Shown here one piece after another: positions 8,881 through 18,999 of a stretch of DNA of 64,000 bases. Position 1 is the stretch's first letter. Every line of letters starts with the position of its first letter. The notes under the pieces were generated by a model that saw only the letters and a list, made by a program, of their open reading frames with translations, made no database searches and was not told where the DNA came from. Source of the stretch: Bacteroidota bacterium (GTDB taxonomy: Bacteria > Bacteroidota > Bacteroidia > Flavobacteriales > Schleiferiaceae); contig VGFU01000005.1 of assembly GCA_016868755.1 (NCBI GenBank), positions 19,724 through 83,723 on the forward strand. Direction: 5' to 3'. Both the position numbers and the translations under genes were made by a program.

Positions 8881-11800
8881 TTACAGACCTAAACGAACGC
8901 CCAAACGGAGAAGGCGCGGCGTAGAGAAGTTGGTTGGGTTGACCATTCGCATGGTGTAAAGATCAGAGAACGCTTGAGCGTTGGCCGTGAACGCAATGGC
9001 TTGCTGTCCTTGCGGCGAAGAAAGGTAGCCGTCGTCGTCGGGCGATCCCGTGTAGGGGTAAATACCGAGTACGTTTGCGGCGTTGAGCACGTTGAGGACC
9101 TGGAGGTACACTTCAAAGTTGTTTTTGCCCTTGTTGTAGTACCACACCTTGTTGGCGGTCATGTCAATGCGGAACTGCCACGGCAAACGAGAACCGTTCA
9201 GCAAACCAACCACCGGAGAAGCAGACTCCACTAGGGAGTATGCACGCACACGGCGTGAATAGGGGAAACCAGATCCAGCAGTAGCTAACATGTTCACCCC
9301 TGCATTTTCGAAAACTTTAATCTTACCCCACACAGGACCGTTGTAGTCGGTGCCCTGACCGTAACGGAAATCTATGTTTCCAGACAAATTGTGGCGCTGG
9401 TCGTAGTCCAACGGTACGATGTAGCGAATGTTGGGCAATCCAGTACGAGCTAGAGAAAGACCTGATTCCGCCCCTGAACCGGTACCGTCGGCAAACGAAA
9501 GTGAGTACTGCGCATTCATCTGAACATTACCCACGCGACGAAGATCATACTGGAAGCTGAAGCCTTTTGAAGTTGTAAAGTCGCGGTTTCCGTAGGTCAC
9601 ATACGTTGCAGGGTATGCCTCTGTTACCGAAACCGTCTGAATCAAGTCGCGGTATTCGCGGTAAAAGGCATTGATTTTGAGCGCACTGCGATCAGTGAGC
9701 TTTTGGCGGAATCCGATTTCATACTCCGTTTGCTTCTGCGGTAGGAGCTCGGGGTTATCTACTACCGAGGCGTTTCCGTAAACTAAGTTTTGGTAATCAA
9801 AAGGATTGAAGCGAGACTGCGCAGCAGTTGGGCGCTGAACAAGGAGGTCGTAGTGCGCGAAGAACTCAGCTACGTCCGAAATGGGGAACTGGAACGAAAT
9901 ACGCGGACTTACGGTAACCTGTGGGCGGTAGTCGCGGAACGACTTTTCACTCAACACTGGGGCGTTAGGGTTGCTGGGATCTGAAAACGCTTCCTCAAAA
10001 ATCCAAGGCTTAGCTTGACCACCTGATGCGTTGGCGATGAGGGTCGGGTTGGGCTGGGGCGAACCGTCTGCGTTGAACCAGTCGAAACCATTGCGGTAGC
10101 CCACAATTCGCTTTGGGTTCTTGATGTCGTCAACATAAACCATGTAGCCGTCACCCATGGATGCGGGGATGTCGCTACCCTCAAGTCCACCACGGGCCTT
10201 GACGTCAGCCACGGTGTGCGCAGGGAATAGCGAGAACGGATCTCGGAGCACCGGCTGGTTGGCGTCGTAGCGGTCTACGCGCACGCCGACGTTGAAGAAG
10301 AGATCTTCAAACGTGAATTGATCCTGAATGTACCCTGCCATGTAAATGGGCTGGAAGGCGCGCACGGGGTAGGTGCGGTTGCCGCTGGCGTCGGTGGCTT
10401 TGAAGAAGTCGGCCAACGTCGGGTTGCCTGGCTGCAGTGCACCCGTGTAGTCGTAGCCGAAGTAGCTCACGTACGATGAACCTCCCGGGTTAACAAGCTC
10501 CTGAGCTGAAAAGAGCGACAATCCACCGAATCGAGCAAAATCGTCCGGTGAAATGTTGTCTATATCCAACAGGCGCTGATCCTTCCCATCGGGATCCCAA
10601 CCGAGCTGCTTGCGCAAATTGCGATCAAAAGTGCGCGGCTTGGTGAGGTCAATTGCACGGTTGTAGAAGATGGTGTCTTGGAACACTCCGTCGCGGTAAA
10701 CCAAAATGGGGTTATCCAAGTCTAACTCGCGCATGTGGTCATTCTGAAGGTTGCGCATCAACGTCCAAAGAGCTGATGAAGCCACTCCAAAACTGCGGTC
10801 AAAACGCTGTTCGTACTCGAGACCAGCGATGAGCGAGTGTCCCTTAATATCAAAGTTGGTCGATGCAGTAATGCGGTACTGCTCGTTTTGGCTGTAGTTA
10901 TAGCCCGATTGTACGGCACCAACGTTTCCAAAGAGACCGTACGCATCGTACGGACCTTGACCATTCAGGAGTCCGCCGCCTTGTTGGATATTGACCAAGT
11001 TGGCCACGTTATTGGCAATCAACCCACTGTTTACCAGATTGTAGTATGATTGGGTATATGCACCAAGGATTGGGTTGTAGGAGGACGGAGTAAATGCGAT
11101 TCCCGTATCGAGATCGAGCAGCTTGCGCCATGCGGTAATCCCTGTCTTAGCATCTTGGCCATATCCATACAGACCAATGCGGCCCGTCTCGAAGTTTCCT
11201 ACGTGACCGTAGCGGAAAATATTATCGCGGTGGTTGGGGTCGTAGCTTTTGAAGTTGTTGATCGTGTAGTCTGCCTGAATGGTGTAGAAGGCATTCTTAA
11301 TCAAGCCTTTGTCGTCTCCGCTGCCAAATTGCTGCGTGAAGCGGACGTAACCCGAGAGGTCACGTTGCGTTGAGGCCCCATTGTTTTCGTAGTTGAAAAT
11401 GGAATGGAAGAAGCTACCGTTACGTCCGTCAGAGTAAAAGGCGCGACCACCAAGAACCAAGTTGGTCTTTTTACTTGTTTTAATGTTGATGTTACCCGTT
11501 GCGCGGAATACGGTACTCGCCACATTCAAGCGGCTTGGTACTATTTCAAATGCATCGCGGGTAAGGAGTTCGGCTCGGCGAATGGTGCCGAGACCGGTAG
11601 CCGTGGGCATAAGCGGGTTGGCCTTCAAATCGGCTAAGATGTCATCTTTAACCTTGTAAACTGGCGTGGCGTATGGACGACCTACGCCTGTGTAGCTGAA
11701 TTCCGTTGCCAAGAGGAAGCCCACAAGAGGAGCCGTCTTCTCTTTATTAAAAACAAGCGGACCACCCAGGGTCAATCCACCCAGGTGGTAGTTGTTGCGA

Positions 11801-12537
11801 TCAAAAAGGGCTGAGGTAACGTATTCAACGGTACCGAAGTAGCGAGGGCTTGGACCTTTGGTTGTCGTTGAGATAACCCCGCCGGTAACGTCGCCATATT
11901 GAGCAGGCACACCTCCAGTAATTACTTCAGTTGATTGAATAGCTTCGCGAGGAAGGTTGATGTCACCGCGCATTTTTACGCCGTCAACAAACACAACGTT
12001 GGCATCACCACGGCCACCGCGGAAGAAGGTGCCACCGCTGCGCTCGTCTTGAACGACACTGGCCGTTTGCGCAAGTACAGCATTCACCCCGCGACCGGCG
12101 AGGTTGCGAATTTGTTCAGCGCCAAAGCTCTGGGCCGTCTTCCCTTTTTCAATCAGCGGTGCTTCATACTTGGCGACGACGTCAACGGCTCCAAGCTCTA
12201 CACTTGAGGTAGACAACGCAAACTTGAGTTCGGTCGGTCGACCTGGGTTGATCTCCACTCCAGTGAAGGTAATTGAGGTGTAGCCAAACATTTCACAGAC
12301 TACAGTGTACGTGCCAGGCTGTACCGGGTTGATGTTGTAGTTTCCGTCGAAGTCCGAGGAGCCCGAGGCCACCTTGAACTGACCAGATTTAACGGTAATA
12401 ATAGCCTGGACCAGCTCTTCACCGGTCTTTTTGTCTTTGACTGTACCTCGGAGCGAACCGGGGCGAGCCTGCCCCCACGCGAGGGTGGAGGCTCCGAAAA
12501 TCAGCACTAACAGGGCGTAACGTAGACGCATAAGCAA
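8881..12537 (-). CDS. TonB-dependent receptor with CarboxypepD_reg domain
   Basis: 1218 aa, long for a TonB receptor. The signal peptide is about 1-22 (ending AWGQA; M3 is an alternative start). A carboxypeptidase-regulatory-like beta-sandwich spans about 25-110 (SLRGTVKDKKTGEELVQA). The plug domain at about 125-230 contains VFVDGVKMRGD and GGVPAQYGDVTGGVIS. The barrel follows to the C-terminus (LLRLGVRLGL). It is the first gene of the tight operon with the 1331-aa secreted protein and the PorV/PorQ protein. This trio suggests a role in export or display rather than classical nutrient uptake, but the ligand is unknown. Divergent from the Rieske-like lipoprotein gene. Confidence 0.9.
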   Translation of the reverse strand: MLMRLRYALLVLIFGASTLAWGQARPGSLRGTVKDKKTGEELVQAIITVKSGQFKVASGSSDFDGNYNINPVQPGTYTVVCEMFGYTSITFTGVEINPGRPTELKFALSTSSVELGAVDVVAKYEAPLIEKGKTAQSFGAEQIRNLAGRGVNAVLAQTASVVQDERSGGTFFRGGRGDANVVFVDGVKMRGDINLPREAIQSTEVITGGVPAQYGDVTGGVISTTTKGPSPRYFGTVEYVTSALFDRNNYHLGGLTLGGPLVFNKEKTAPLVGFLLATEFSYTGVGRPYATPVYKVKDDILADLKANPLMPTATGLGTIRRAELLTRDAFEIVPSRLNVASTVFRATGNINIKTSKKTNLVLGGRAFYSDGRNGSFFHSIFNYENNGASTQRDLSGYVRFTQQFGSGDDKGLIKNAFYTIQADYTINNFKSYDPNHRDNIFRYGHVGNFETGRIGLYGYGQDAKTGITAWRKLLDLDTGIAFTPSSYNPILGAYTQSYYNLVNSGLIANNVANLVNIQQGGGLLNGQGPYDAYGLFGNVGAVQSGYNYSQNEQYRITASTNFDIKGHSLIAGLEYEQRFDRSFGVASSALWTLMRNLQNDHMRELDLDNPILVYRDGVFQDTIFYNRAIDLTKPRTFDRNLRKQLGWDPDGKDQRLLDIDNISPDDFARFGGLSLFSAQELVNPGGSSYVSYFGYDYTGALQPGNPTLADFFKATDASGNRTYPVRAFQPIYMAGYIQDQFTFEDLFFNVGVRVDRYDANQPVLRDPFSLFPAHTVADVKARGGLEGSDIPASMGDGYMVYVDDIKNPKRIVGYRNGFDWFNADGSPQPNPTLIANASGGQAKPWIFEEAFSDPSNPNAPVLSEKSFRDYRPQVTVSPRISFQFPISDVAEFFAHYDLLVQRPTAAQSRFNPFDYQNLVYGNASVVDNPELLPQKQTEYEIGFRQKLTDRSALKINAFYREYRDLIQTVSVTEAYPATYVTYGNRDFTTSKGFSFQYDLRRVGNVQMNAQYSLSFADGTGSGAESGLSLARTGLPNIRYIVPLDYDQRHNLSGNIDFRYGQGTDYNGPVWGKIKVFENAGVNMLATAGSGFPYSRRVRAYSLVESASPVVGLLNGSRLPWQFRIDMTANKVWYYNKGKNNFEVYLQVLNVLNAANVLGIYPYTGSPDDDGYLSSPQGQQAIAFTANAQAFSDLYTMRMVNPTNFSTPRLLRLGVRLGL

Positions 12538-12612
12538 AGCGTTTTAGGTGGATCCGATTGGAATCAGTGGGCTAAAATAACGCAGAATTAATGTGGATAA
12601 GCAGGTTCGGCT

Positions 12613-12620
12613 TAGGTTTG
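12613..12620 (+). promoter_or_regulatory. -7 box TAGGTTTG for the Rieske-like lipoprotein gene
   Basis: Exact match to the Bacteroidota -7 consensus TAnnTTTG, ending 8 nt before the ATG at 12629. Transcription would start at or next to the start codon. No clear -33 TTTG was found. Confidence 0.5.
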
Positions 12621-12628
12621 TTTACGAA

Positions 12629-13063
12629 ATGAAGAAGATTTTTTCACCTTGGCTTGCTTTGGCACTTTTGGTCAGCTGCGACGGCTCAGACAACCGCCAC
12701 CCAGTTCCCTACGTGCTGCTGAGCGAAACGATCTTCCTGAACAGCCCCTCAGCCTTTGATCTTCAGTTTGTTGGCGGAATTTATTCGCGCAACGATTGGG
12801 GCCACGGGGGCGTCGCCGTGTACCGCCGAACCAACTTTGGTGATGCCAACGATTTTGGCGCCTACGACCTGAGATGCCCCAACCACGTATCGCAGTCCTG
12901 CGGAGCGGCGCAAATCGTCGAGGGTCTGTATGCGGAATGCGCCTGCGACGGCCAACAGTTCCTGCTGTTTGACGGCAGCGCAACTAGCGGCACCACCACC
13001 TGGGGACTACTACCCTACCGCGTTCAGTACGACGGGGCTTCGCTCCAAATCAGCAACCTTTAA
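12629..13063 (+). CDS. Rieske-fold-like lipoprotein lacking canonical cluster ligands
   Basis: 144 aa from the second in-frame ATG, chosen because it starts a clean lipoprotein signal (MKKIFSPWLALALLVSC, lipobox LVSC, C17); a start 36 bp upstream would spoil it. The layout, with a beta-rich domain, a YDLRCPNH segment, a later AECACDGQQF segment and a final strand YRVQYDGASLQISNL, recalls the Rieske [2Fe-2S] fold. The canonical CxH...CxxH ligand pairs are not intact: the motifs read CPNH and CACD. Small lipoproteins of this type are common in Bacteroidota and their role is unknown to me. The 3' end overlaps the convergent desaturase gene by 4 bp. Confidence 0.65.
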   Translation: MKKIFSPWLALALLVSCDGSDNRHPVPYVLLSETIFLNSPSAFDLQFVGGIYSRNDWGHGGVAVYRRTNFGDANDFGAYDLRCPNHVSQSCGAAQIVEGLYAECACDGQQFLLFDGSATSGTTTWGLLPYRVQYDGASLQISNL

Positions 13064-14148
13064 GCGACGCTTAAGCGCTTCAAATGGCGCACATGGGCAC
13101 CCAAGGCTTCTTCAAACGTGCGGAACTCTTGGTACTGCACATTGAACTCCGCGCAGGTTTCTTTAACGATGCGCGATATTGCCGGATAGTGCACGTGACT
13201 GACTCGCGGAAACAGGTGGTGCTCCACCTGAAAGTTTAGACCGCCTAAAAGCCACGTAAGGATGCGGCTGCGGGTAGCGAAATTCGCGGTAGTCTGAAGC
13301 TGGTGGACGGCCCATTCCGACTCAATGTGGGTGGGTTCTGTTACATCAGACTGAGCAAAGGTTGCGCCCTCGACCACGTGGGCCAACTGGAATACTACGC
13401 TCAATGAAAGTCCGGTTATGGAGGCCATCAGCAAAAAGCCAAAGAACCACGGCCAAAATCCGATAAGGTAAATGGGAAGGATGGCAACCATCGTGGTATG
13501 GATGGACTTCCACATCCAAAATCCGATGTGCTCGGCGAAGGTGAACTTGCGAATGGGTACGTCGCCCACTTTACCCGTGAAGTACTTTTTGAAGTCGGTG
13601 AATGCCAACCAGTAGATGTAGAGGAGGCTGTACAGCACCGGCCAGTAGTAGTGCTGCATGCGGTGAATGCCCTTGTGGGGTTGGGATTTGGCCATCCGAA
13701 TCATTCCGCCCGAGTCAATGTCGTCATCGACCCCGTCGATGTTGGTAAACGTGTGGTGAATCGCGTTGTGCTTGTTTTTCCAGAGCGCCACGCTAGCCCC
13801 GAGCATGCTCAAGGTGTGGCCGGCGAGGGAGTTTAGCCATGTGTACTTCGAGTAGCTTCCGTGGGCCCCGTCGTGCATCACGTTAAACCCAATGGCCGAG
13901 GTGAGCAGGCCAAGGATAACCCAAAACGGCATGGCCGCCCAAAAGTTGGCACCGAAGTAGAGTACGGCTACGTAGGTTGCAAAAAAGGCCGTGAGCAGTA
14001 CGCCGGTCTTGGTGTACAAGCGGGCGTCACCCTTAGAAGACTTATTGTGCTCCTTGAAGTACTGGTTAACGCGCTGGGTCAGGATTTGAAAAAACGGCTG
14101 ACCGTCAGTATGCGTAGCAAAACGCGGCGCTTTAAAGTTTGTGGACAT
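13060..14148 (-). CDS. Membrane fatty acid desaturase
   Basis: 362 aa. It has the three histidine boxes of membrane di-iron desaturases: HDGAH (about residue 112), HNAIHH (about 148) and QVEHH (about 307). The Gln-type third box is typical of front-end (delta-5/6-type) acyl desaturases, but there is no fused cytochrome b5 domain. Hydrophobic segments lie at about 50-90 and 200-250. Expected to insert a double bond into acyl chains of membrane lipids or acyl-CoA; regiospecificity cannot be read. Monocistronic by context, convergent with the lipoprotein gene and 69 bp downstream of metF on the same strand. Confidence 0.92.
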   Translation of the reverse strand: MSTNFKAPRFATHTDGQPFFQILTQRVNQYFKEHNKSSKGDARLYTKTGVLLTAFFATYVAVLYFGANFWAAMPFWVILGLLTSAIGFNVMHDGAHGSYSKYTWLNSLAGHTLSMLGASVALWKNKHNAIHHTFTNIDGVDDDIDSGGMIRMAKSQPHKGIHRMQHYYWPVLYSLLYIYWLAFTDFKKYFTGKVGDVPIRKFTFAEHIGFWMWKSIHTTMVAILPIYLIGFWPWFFGFLLMASITGLSLSVVFQLAHVVEGATFAQSDVTEPTHIESEWAVHQLQTTANFATRSRILTWLLGGLNFQVEHHLFPRVSHVHYPAISRIVKETCAEFNVQYQEFRTFEEALGAHVRHLKRLSVA

Positions 14149-14217
14149 AAGTGCAAGTTAAGGCCAATTTCGTGCCAAGCCGTTTAGGTGCCTATCGGGT
14201 TGTCCACCGGCCTAGGT

Positions 14218-15174
14218 TTAAAAAAGAGCCGTCGCGATTTGTTCCGTCTCGTCCGCCTTGCTCATCGTGTAGTAGTGGAGCACCGGAGCACCCTTAGCCA
14301 TGAGTTCTTTCGACTGGGCAATGCACCACTCAACGCCAACCTGCTTAACCGCTTCAGGCGTTTTAGCCGCTTCAACCGCTTCGATCAAGTCGTCGGGCAA
14401 ATTGAGGTGAAAATTGCGCGGAATGCTCTGCAGCTGGCCCTTGGCCGTCAGGGGCTTAAGTCCGGGAATAATGGGCACGGTAATGCCCGCCGCACGGCAG
14501 TCGGCGACAAATTTGAAGAAGTGCTCGTTGTTGAAAAACATCTGCGTAACGATGTAATCACCGCCCGCGTCTACCTTGGCCTTGAGGTGCTTGAGGTCGG
14601 CCTTGAGGCTTGGCGCCTCAAAGTGCTTCTCGGGATAGCCCGCCACCCCGATGCAAAAGTTACTCGGGTTGGAGTTTTGTACCTCGTCGTAGAGGTACTT
14701 GCCCTGGTTTAGGTTCTTAACCTGGCGAAGAAGGTCAATGGCGTAGGCGTGTCCGTGGGGATCTGGGGTGAAGCTTCCCTCATTCTTTAGGGCATCACCA
14801 CGTAAAACCAACGCATTGTCAATTCCGAGGTAGTGCAAATCAATCAAGGCGTACTCGGTTTCTTCGCGCGAAAATCCGCCGCAAATGATGTGCGGAACCG
14901 TGTCAATACGGAACTTGTTCTGGATGGCAGCGCAGATTCCAACGGTTCCGGGACGCTTTCGTGTGTGAATTTTCTGCAGCAAGCCAGACTCGTGCTTTTT
15001 AAACACGTACTCCTCGCGATGACTGGTCACGTCGATGAACTTCGGGTCGAACTGCATGAGGCGCTCGATGGTGCCAAAGAGGGAATCGATGGTGTTGCCC
15101 TTGAGCGGAGGCAGCACTTCAAAGCTGAACAGGGTCTTGCCCTGGGCGGCGGCTATGTGGTCGGTAACTTTCAT
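14218..15174 (-). CDS. metF: Methylenetetrahydrofolate reductase
   Basis: 318 aa, the usual bacterial MetF length. The N-terminus has FSFEVLPPLKG (the conserved FEFFPPK-type region), then IDVTSHREEYVFK, VLRGDALKNEG, FCIGVAGYPEKHFEAP and the flavin/substrate-site stretch YIVTQMFFNNEHFF. It reduces 5,10-methylene-THF to 5-methyl-THF with FAD and supplies the methyl donor for MetH. Third gene of the metH1-metH2-metF operon, starting 31 bp after the metH2 stop. That gap is filled by a heptad-repeat element which also supplies the metH2 stop codon. Control by the SAM-I riboswitch upstream of metH1 is inferred. Confidence 0.97.
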   Translation of the reverse strand: MKVTDHIAAAQGKTLFSFEVLPPLKGNTIDSLFGTIERLMQFDPKFIDVTSHREEYVFKKHESGLLQKIHTRKRPGTVGICAAIQNKFRIDTVPHIICGGFSREETEYALIDLHYLGIDNALVLRGDALKNEGSFTPDPHGHAYAIDLLRQVKNLNQGKYLYDEVQNSNPSNFCIGVAGYPEKHFEAPSLKADLKHLKAKVDAGGDYIVTQMFFNNEHFFKFVADCRAAGITVPIIPGLKPLTAKGQLQSIPRNFHLNLPDDLIEAVEAAKTPEAVKQVGVEWCIAQSKELMAKGAPVLHYYTMSKADETEQIATALF

Positions 15175-15215
15175 AAACTGGTTGCTAGTAACAAGTTGCT
15201 GTTTGCTAGTTGATT
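15175..15215. repeat. Heptad-period intergenic repeat, copy 1 (metH-metF junction)
   Basis: On the minus strand the sequence splits into 7-mers ATCAACT, AGCAAAC, AGCAACT, TGTTACT, AGCAACC. It overlaps the last codons of metH2 (Ile-Asn-stop, AAC TAG). It belongs to the same family as the copies near 20.5, 26.3, 37.8, 44.3, 62.0 and 64.0 kb. Confidence 0.75.
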
Positions 15216-17839
15216 AGGGGGCTGAGCCAGCGTTCGGCGTCGGCGAGCGGAATTCCGCGCCGTTGAGCGTAGTCGGAAATCTGATCGCTGTCGATTTTGG
15301 AGAGTCCGAAGTACTTGGCCTCAGGGTGCGCGAAGTAGTAACCGCTGACCGCGGCCGTGGGGTACATGGCCTTGGATTCGGTGAGCCGAATGCCCGTATG
15401 GTACTCGGCGTCAAGGAGTTCGAATAGCAAATCCTTTTCAAGGTGGTCGGGGCAGGCCGGGTAGCCGGGGGCCGGGCGGATTCCTTGGTACTCCTCGGCG
15501 ATCAGGGCATCGTTGGGTAGTTGTTCGTCGGCGGCGTAGCCCCAGAATTCGGTGCGCACGCGCTGGTGGAGGCGCTCGGCAAAGGCCTCGGCGAGGCGGT
15601 CGGCCAGCGCCTGTAGCATCAGCGCTCGGTAGTCGTCGTTGGCGTCCTTGAAGGCTTGGGTGCGCTCGTCGACTCCGTGGCCGGTGGTCACGGCAAATAG
15701 GCCTAGGGTGTCGCTTCCCGAAGGATCGATGAAGTCCGCCAAGGCAAGGTAGGGCTGACCCTCGGCCTTTTGGCCCTGCTGGCGAAGGGTTAAGAAGCGG
15801 CGCTCCCCGTTCGGCGTGACGACCGCGATGTCGTCGCCATCTTGGCGGGCCGGGAAGAATCCGTAGACGCCGTGGGCGGTAATCCACTTTTCGGCGACAA
15901 TCTGCCGGAGCATGACCTGGGCGTCGTCAAAGAGGGACTTGGCTTGTGCACCCACTACCTCGTCGGTGAGGATGCGCGGGTACTTGCCGTGCAGGTCCCA
16001 GGCCTGAAAGAAGGGGGTCCAGTCTATGAAATGCACCAGGTCTTCGAGCGGGTAGTCGCGCAGCGGGAACACACCGTACTGCTTCGGTGCGGCGGGCTTG
16101 GCGCTGAAGTCCGGCTGGTAGCGCTGGGCACGGGCCTGCTCGATGCCGGCGAAGCGGCGTTCGGCGCTGCGGCTGGCGTACTGCTCGCGCAGGCGTTCGT
16201 AGTCGGCGCGGACCTCGGAACTGTAGTCGGCCGCCTCGGCACTGAGGAGCTTTTGAACGACCGGAACGGCGCGCGACGCGTCGTTGACGTGCACCAGCGG
16301 GCCGTCGTACACTGGCTGAATTTTGACAGCGGTGTGGGCGCGCGAGGTTGTGGCTCCGCCGATCAGCAACGGAATGGTGAAGCCCTGGCGCTTCATTTCG
16401 CTGGCCAAAAACACCATTTCGTCGAGTGAGGGCGTAATGAGTCCGCTCAGTCCGATGGCGTCCACACCGTGTTCGCGGGCCGCATCGAGGATTTTTTGCG
16501 GCGGAACCATAACCCCCAAGTCGATGACTTCGAAGTTGTTGCACTGCAGCACCACGCCGACAATGTTTTTGCCGATGTCGTGCACGTCGCCCTTGACCGT
16601 GGCCATCAAGATTTTGCCTTGCTTGCGCGGAGCCGTTCCGGCTGCCGCCGATTCGGCCGCAAAGTGGGGCTCTAGCCAGGCCACCGCGCGCTTCATGACC
16701 CGGGCCGACTTGACCACTTGGGGGAGGAACATCTTGCCGGCCCCGAAAAGGTCGCCGACCACGTTCATGCCGCGCATCAGCGGACTCTCAATCACCGCGA
16801 GGGGGCTGCCCAGGGCCAGCATGGCCTCTTCGGCGTCCTGTTCGACGTAGGCGTCGAGTCCGTTGACCAGGCTGTGCTCAATGCGGGCGTCGATGGGAAG
16901 CTCGCGCCACGACTCGTCTTTTTGGCGGACTTGGCCGGCGCCCTTGACGTTCTCGGCGTAGCTGAGCAGGCGTTCGGTAGCGTCGTCGCGGCGGTCGAGG
17001 AGCACGTCTTCAATGCGGTCGCGGAGTTCCGCCTCAATTTGCTCGTAGACGATGAGTTGGCCGGGGTTGACGATGCCCATGTCCATGCCGTGCTGGACTC
17101 CGTGGTAGAGAAAGCACGCGTGCATGGCCTCGCGCACGTGGTCGTTGCCGCGAAAGCTGAAGCTGACGTTGGACACGCCGCCGCTGACCTTGGCTCCAGG
17201 CAGGTTTTTTTTGATCCAGGCCGTGGACTCAAAGAAGTCGAGGGCATTGCGGCGGTGCTCGTCCATGCCCGTGGCGACCGGGAAGATGTTGGGGTCGAAA
17301 ATGACGTCCTCGGCGGGGAATCCGTCCGCCACCAGCAAGCGGTAGGCGCGGCTGCAGATTTCGACGCGGCGGTCGTAGGAATCCGCTTGGCCCTGCTCGT
17401 CGAAGGCCATAACGATCACCGCGGCCCCGAAGCGGCGGCAGTGGCGCGCTTGGTAGAGGAATTCCGCCTCGCCCGATTTGAGCGAAATGGAGTTGACGAC
17501 GACTTTGCCCTGCACGCACTTGAGGCCGGCCGCGATGATTTCCCACTTCGACGAGTCGATCATTATGGGGATGCGTGCAATGTCGGGCTCGGAGGCTATA
17601 AGGTTGAGGAAGGTGGTCATGGCCTCGACGCCGTCGAGCATGCCTTCGTCCATGTTGACGTCGAGGATTTGGGCTCCGCCGGTGACCTGGTCGCGGGCGA
17701 TGTCAAGGGCCTCGTCGTACGTTCCTTCTTGAATGAGGCGCAGGAATTTGCGCGATCCGGTGACGTTGGTACGCTCGCCGACGTTGACGAAGTTGGTCGC
17801 CGGAGTAATGACTAGGGGTTCGAGTCCGCTGAGCTTCAT
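15206..17839 (-). CDS. metH: Methionine synthase, folate/cobalamin/activation part (split MetH, C-terminal protein)
   Basis: 877 aa from the ATG that overlaps the upstream stop (ATGA); the open frame extends 27 codons further but that part is Pro/Arg-rich overlap with metH1. Domains in order: pterin-binding domain (about 5-270, with [16 protein letters not shown]), cobalamin cap domain (about 310-400), B12-binding domain (about 410-550, with the DVHDIG base-off histidine motif) and the SAM-binding activation domain (about 600-877, with [12 protein letters not shown] and [20 protein letters not shown]). It transfers the methyl group from methyl-THF through cobalamin to homocysteine together with the separate metH1 protein. 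The split is common in Bacteroidota. Its stop TAG lies inside a heptad repeat. Confidence 0.97.
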   Translation of the reverse strand: MKLSGLEPLVITPATNFVNVGERTNVTGSRKFLRLIQEGTYDEALDIARDQVTGGAQILDVNMDEGMLDGVEAMTTFLNLIASEPDIARIPIMIDSSKWEIIAAGLKCVQGKVVVNSISLKSGEAEFLYQARHCRRFGAAVIVMAFDEQGQADSYDRRVEICSRAYRLLVADGFPAEDVIFDPNIFPVATGMDEHRRNALDFFESTAWIKKNLPGAKVSGGVSNVSFSFRGNDHVREAMHACFLYHGVQHGMDMGIVNPGQLIVYEQIEAELRDRIEDVLLDRRDDATERLLSYAENVKGAGQVRQKDESWRELPIDARIEHSLVNGLDAYVEQDAEEAMLALGSPLAVIESPLMRGMNVVGDLFGAGKMFLPQVVKSARVMKRAVAWLEPHFAAESAAAGTAPRKQGKILMATVKGDVHDIGKNIVGVVLQCNNFEVIDLGVMVPPQKILDAAREHGVDAIGLSGLITPSLDEMVFLASEMKRQGFTIPLLIGGATTSRAHTAVKIQPVYDGPLVHVNDASRAVPVVQKLLSAEAADYSSEVRADYERLREQYASRSAERRFAGIEQARAQRYQPDFSAKPAAPKQYGVFPLRDYPLEDLVHFIDWTPFFQAWDLHGKYPRILTDEVVGAQAKSLFDDAQVMLRQIVAEKWITAHGVYGFFPARQDGDDIAVVTPNGERRFLTLRQQGQKAEGQPYLALADFIDPSGSDTLGLFAVTTGHGVDERTQAFKDANDDYRALMLQALADRLAEAFAERLHQRVRTEFWGYAADEQLPNDALIAEEYQGIRPAPGYPACPDHLEKDLLFELLDAEYHTGIRLTESKAMYPTAAVSGYYFAHPEAKYFGLSKIDSDQISDYAQRRGIPLADAERWLSPLIN

Positions 17840-18828
17840 TGGGCTTGGGGGATTCGGGGTTGGCGTCCGGCGGCGCGGGAGGCGAATTCGCGGATGTGGT
17901 CGGGGGTGGTTCCGCAGCACCCGCCGAGGATGTTGACGATTCCGAGGTCGAGGTATTCCGCTACTGCGTCGGCCATTTGCGCGGGCGTTTCGTCGTATCC
18001 GCCAAAGGCGTTGGGCAGGCCCGCGTTGGGGTAGGCGCTGATGAGGAATGGCGTGTTGGCCGCGAGCGTTTGCAGGTAGGGGCGCAGGTCTTTGGCTCCG
18101 AGGGCGCAGTTCAGGCCGATGCTGAGTAAGGGCATGTGGCTCATGCTGATCAAGAAGGCCTCGGTGGTTTGCCCGCTCAGGGTGCGGCCGCTGGCGTCGG
18201 TAATGGTTCCGCTGATCATAATCGGAACTTCTTTGCCCGTCGCCGCAAACGCGTCCTGAATCGCATAGAGGGCCGCCTTGGCGTTGAGGGTGTCGAAGAT
18301 TGTTTCGACCAAAAGCACGTCCACTCCACCCTCGATCAGGGCCTCGGCCTGCTCCTGGTAGGCTGTGGCCAGCTCGTCAAAGCTGATGGCGCGGTAGGCC
18401 GGACGGTTGACGTCGGGGCTCAGGCTGAGGGTTCGGTTGGTAGGGCCAATGGCGCCGGCCACGAAGCGCGGCTTGTCGGGTGTGCTGTACGCGTCGGCGG
18501 CTTTGCGGGCCAGCTGGGCTCCGGCGAGGTTGAGTTCGCGGACCAGGGTTTCCATACCGTAGTCGGCCATCGAAACAGTCTGGGCGTTGAAGGTGTTGGT
18601 CTCGACGATATCGGCCCCGGCGGCGAAGTACTTGGCGTGGATTTCTTCTACGATCTGCGGTTGGGTCAGGTTGAGCAGGTCGTTGTTGCCTTTGAGCGGA
18701 TGCTCCCAGCCGGCAAAGCGCGCGCCGCGGTAGCCGGCCTCGTCGAGGCGGTATTCTTGAAGCATGGACCCCATAGCGCCATCCAAGATGAGGATGCGCT
18801 CGCGGGCGATGGATTGTAGTGGATGCAT
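17836..18828 (-). CDS. metH: Methionine synthase, homocysteine-binding part (split MetH, N-terminal protein)
   Basis: 330 aa from the ATG beginning [15 protein letters not shown]; the longer frame upstream runs through the riboswitch leader and is not credible. A Zn-dependent homocysteine methyltransferase barrel: DGAMGSMLQ at the start, ETNTFNAQ, the first zinc Cys in IGLNCALGA and the final pair in [13 protein letters not shown]. It activates homocysteine thiolate for methylation by the MetH C-terminal protein, with which it overlaps by ATGA. First gene of the metH1-metH2-metF operon, preceded by a SAM-I riboswitch and a TAACTTTG promoter box, so the operon should be shut off when SAM is abundant. 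Confidence 0.97.
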   Translation of the reverse strand: MHPLQSIARERILILDGAMGSMLQEYRLDEAGYRGARFAGWEHPLKGNNDLLNLTQPQIVEEIHAKYFAAGADIVETNTFNAQTVSMADYGMETLVRELNLAGAQLARKAADAYSTPDKPRFVAGAIGPTNRTLSLSPDVNRPAYRAISFDELATAYQEQAEALIEGGVDVLLVETIFDTLNAKAALYAIQDAFAATGKEVPIMISGTITDASGRTLSGQTTEAFLISMSHMPLLSIGLNCALGAKDLRPYLQTLAANTPFLISAYPNAGLPNAFGGYDETPAQMADAVAEYLDLGIVNILGGCCGTTPDHIREFASRAAGRQPRIPQAQ

Positions 18829-18888
18829 GGTCCTTCGTTCGTTGCGCTTATGCAGAAGGACTCTTGGGACGCGCGGAGCGGTCGCAAT

Positions 18889-18999
18889 CTCATCTTTCCA
18901 CCTCAGCCTTGCGGCTTCAGCAGCGGGAGTTGGCACCCTACAGGGTTTTTAGGGTTGCCAAGACGTCAACGGGCCCGTCCCTCAGTCTTTCTGGATAAG
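18889..18999 (-). ncRNA. SAM-I (S-box) riboswitch controlling metH-metF
   Basis: Read on the minus strand the 5' end CTTATCCAGAAAGACTGAG is the S-box opening. It is followed by GGGACGGGCCC, the GAC..TTGGCAACC core, the P3 arm with GGTGCCAACTCC, a P4 arm (GCCGCAAGGC) and the closing GAGGTGGAAAGATGAG. P1 is CTTATC paired with GATGAG. All S-box hallmarks (GA-rich kink-turn segment, pseudoknot loop, GGCAACC) are visible. It is expected to bind SAM and repress the downstream metH1-metH2-metF operon. A 14-nt near-complementary segment downstream (18844-18857) can pair with the 5' end and may form the expression platform. Confidence 0.93.

Noticed and set aside
16718..17815. 365-codon plus-strand frame opposite metH
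   Set aside because: Shadow of the metH cobalamin and pterin domains; no recognisable motif.
17840..17920. N-terminal extension of the metH C-terminal protein
   Set aside because: Pro/Arg-rich and fully overlaps metH1; the ATGA junction at 17836-17839 gives a conserved start.
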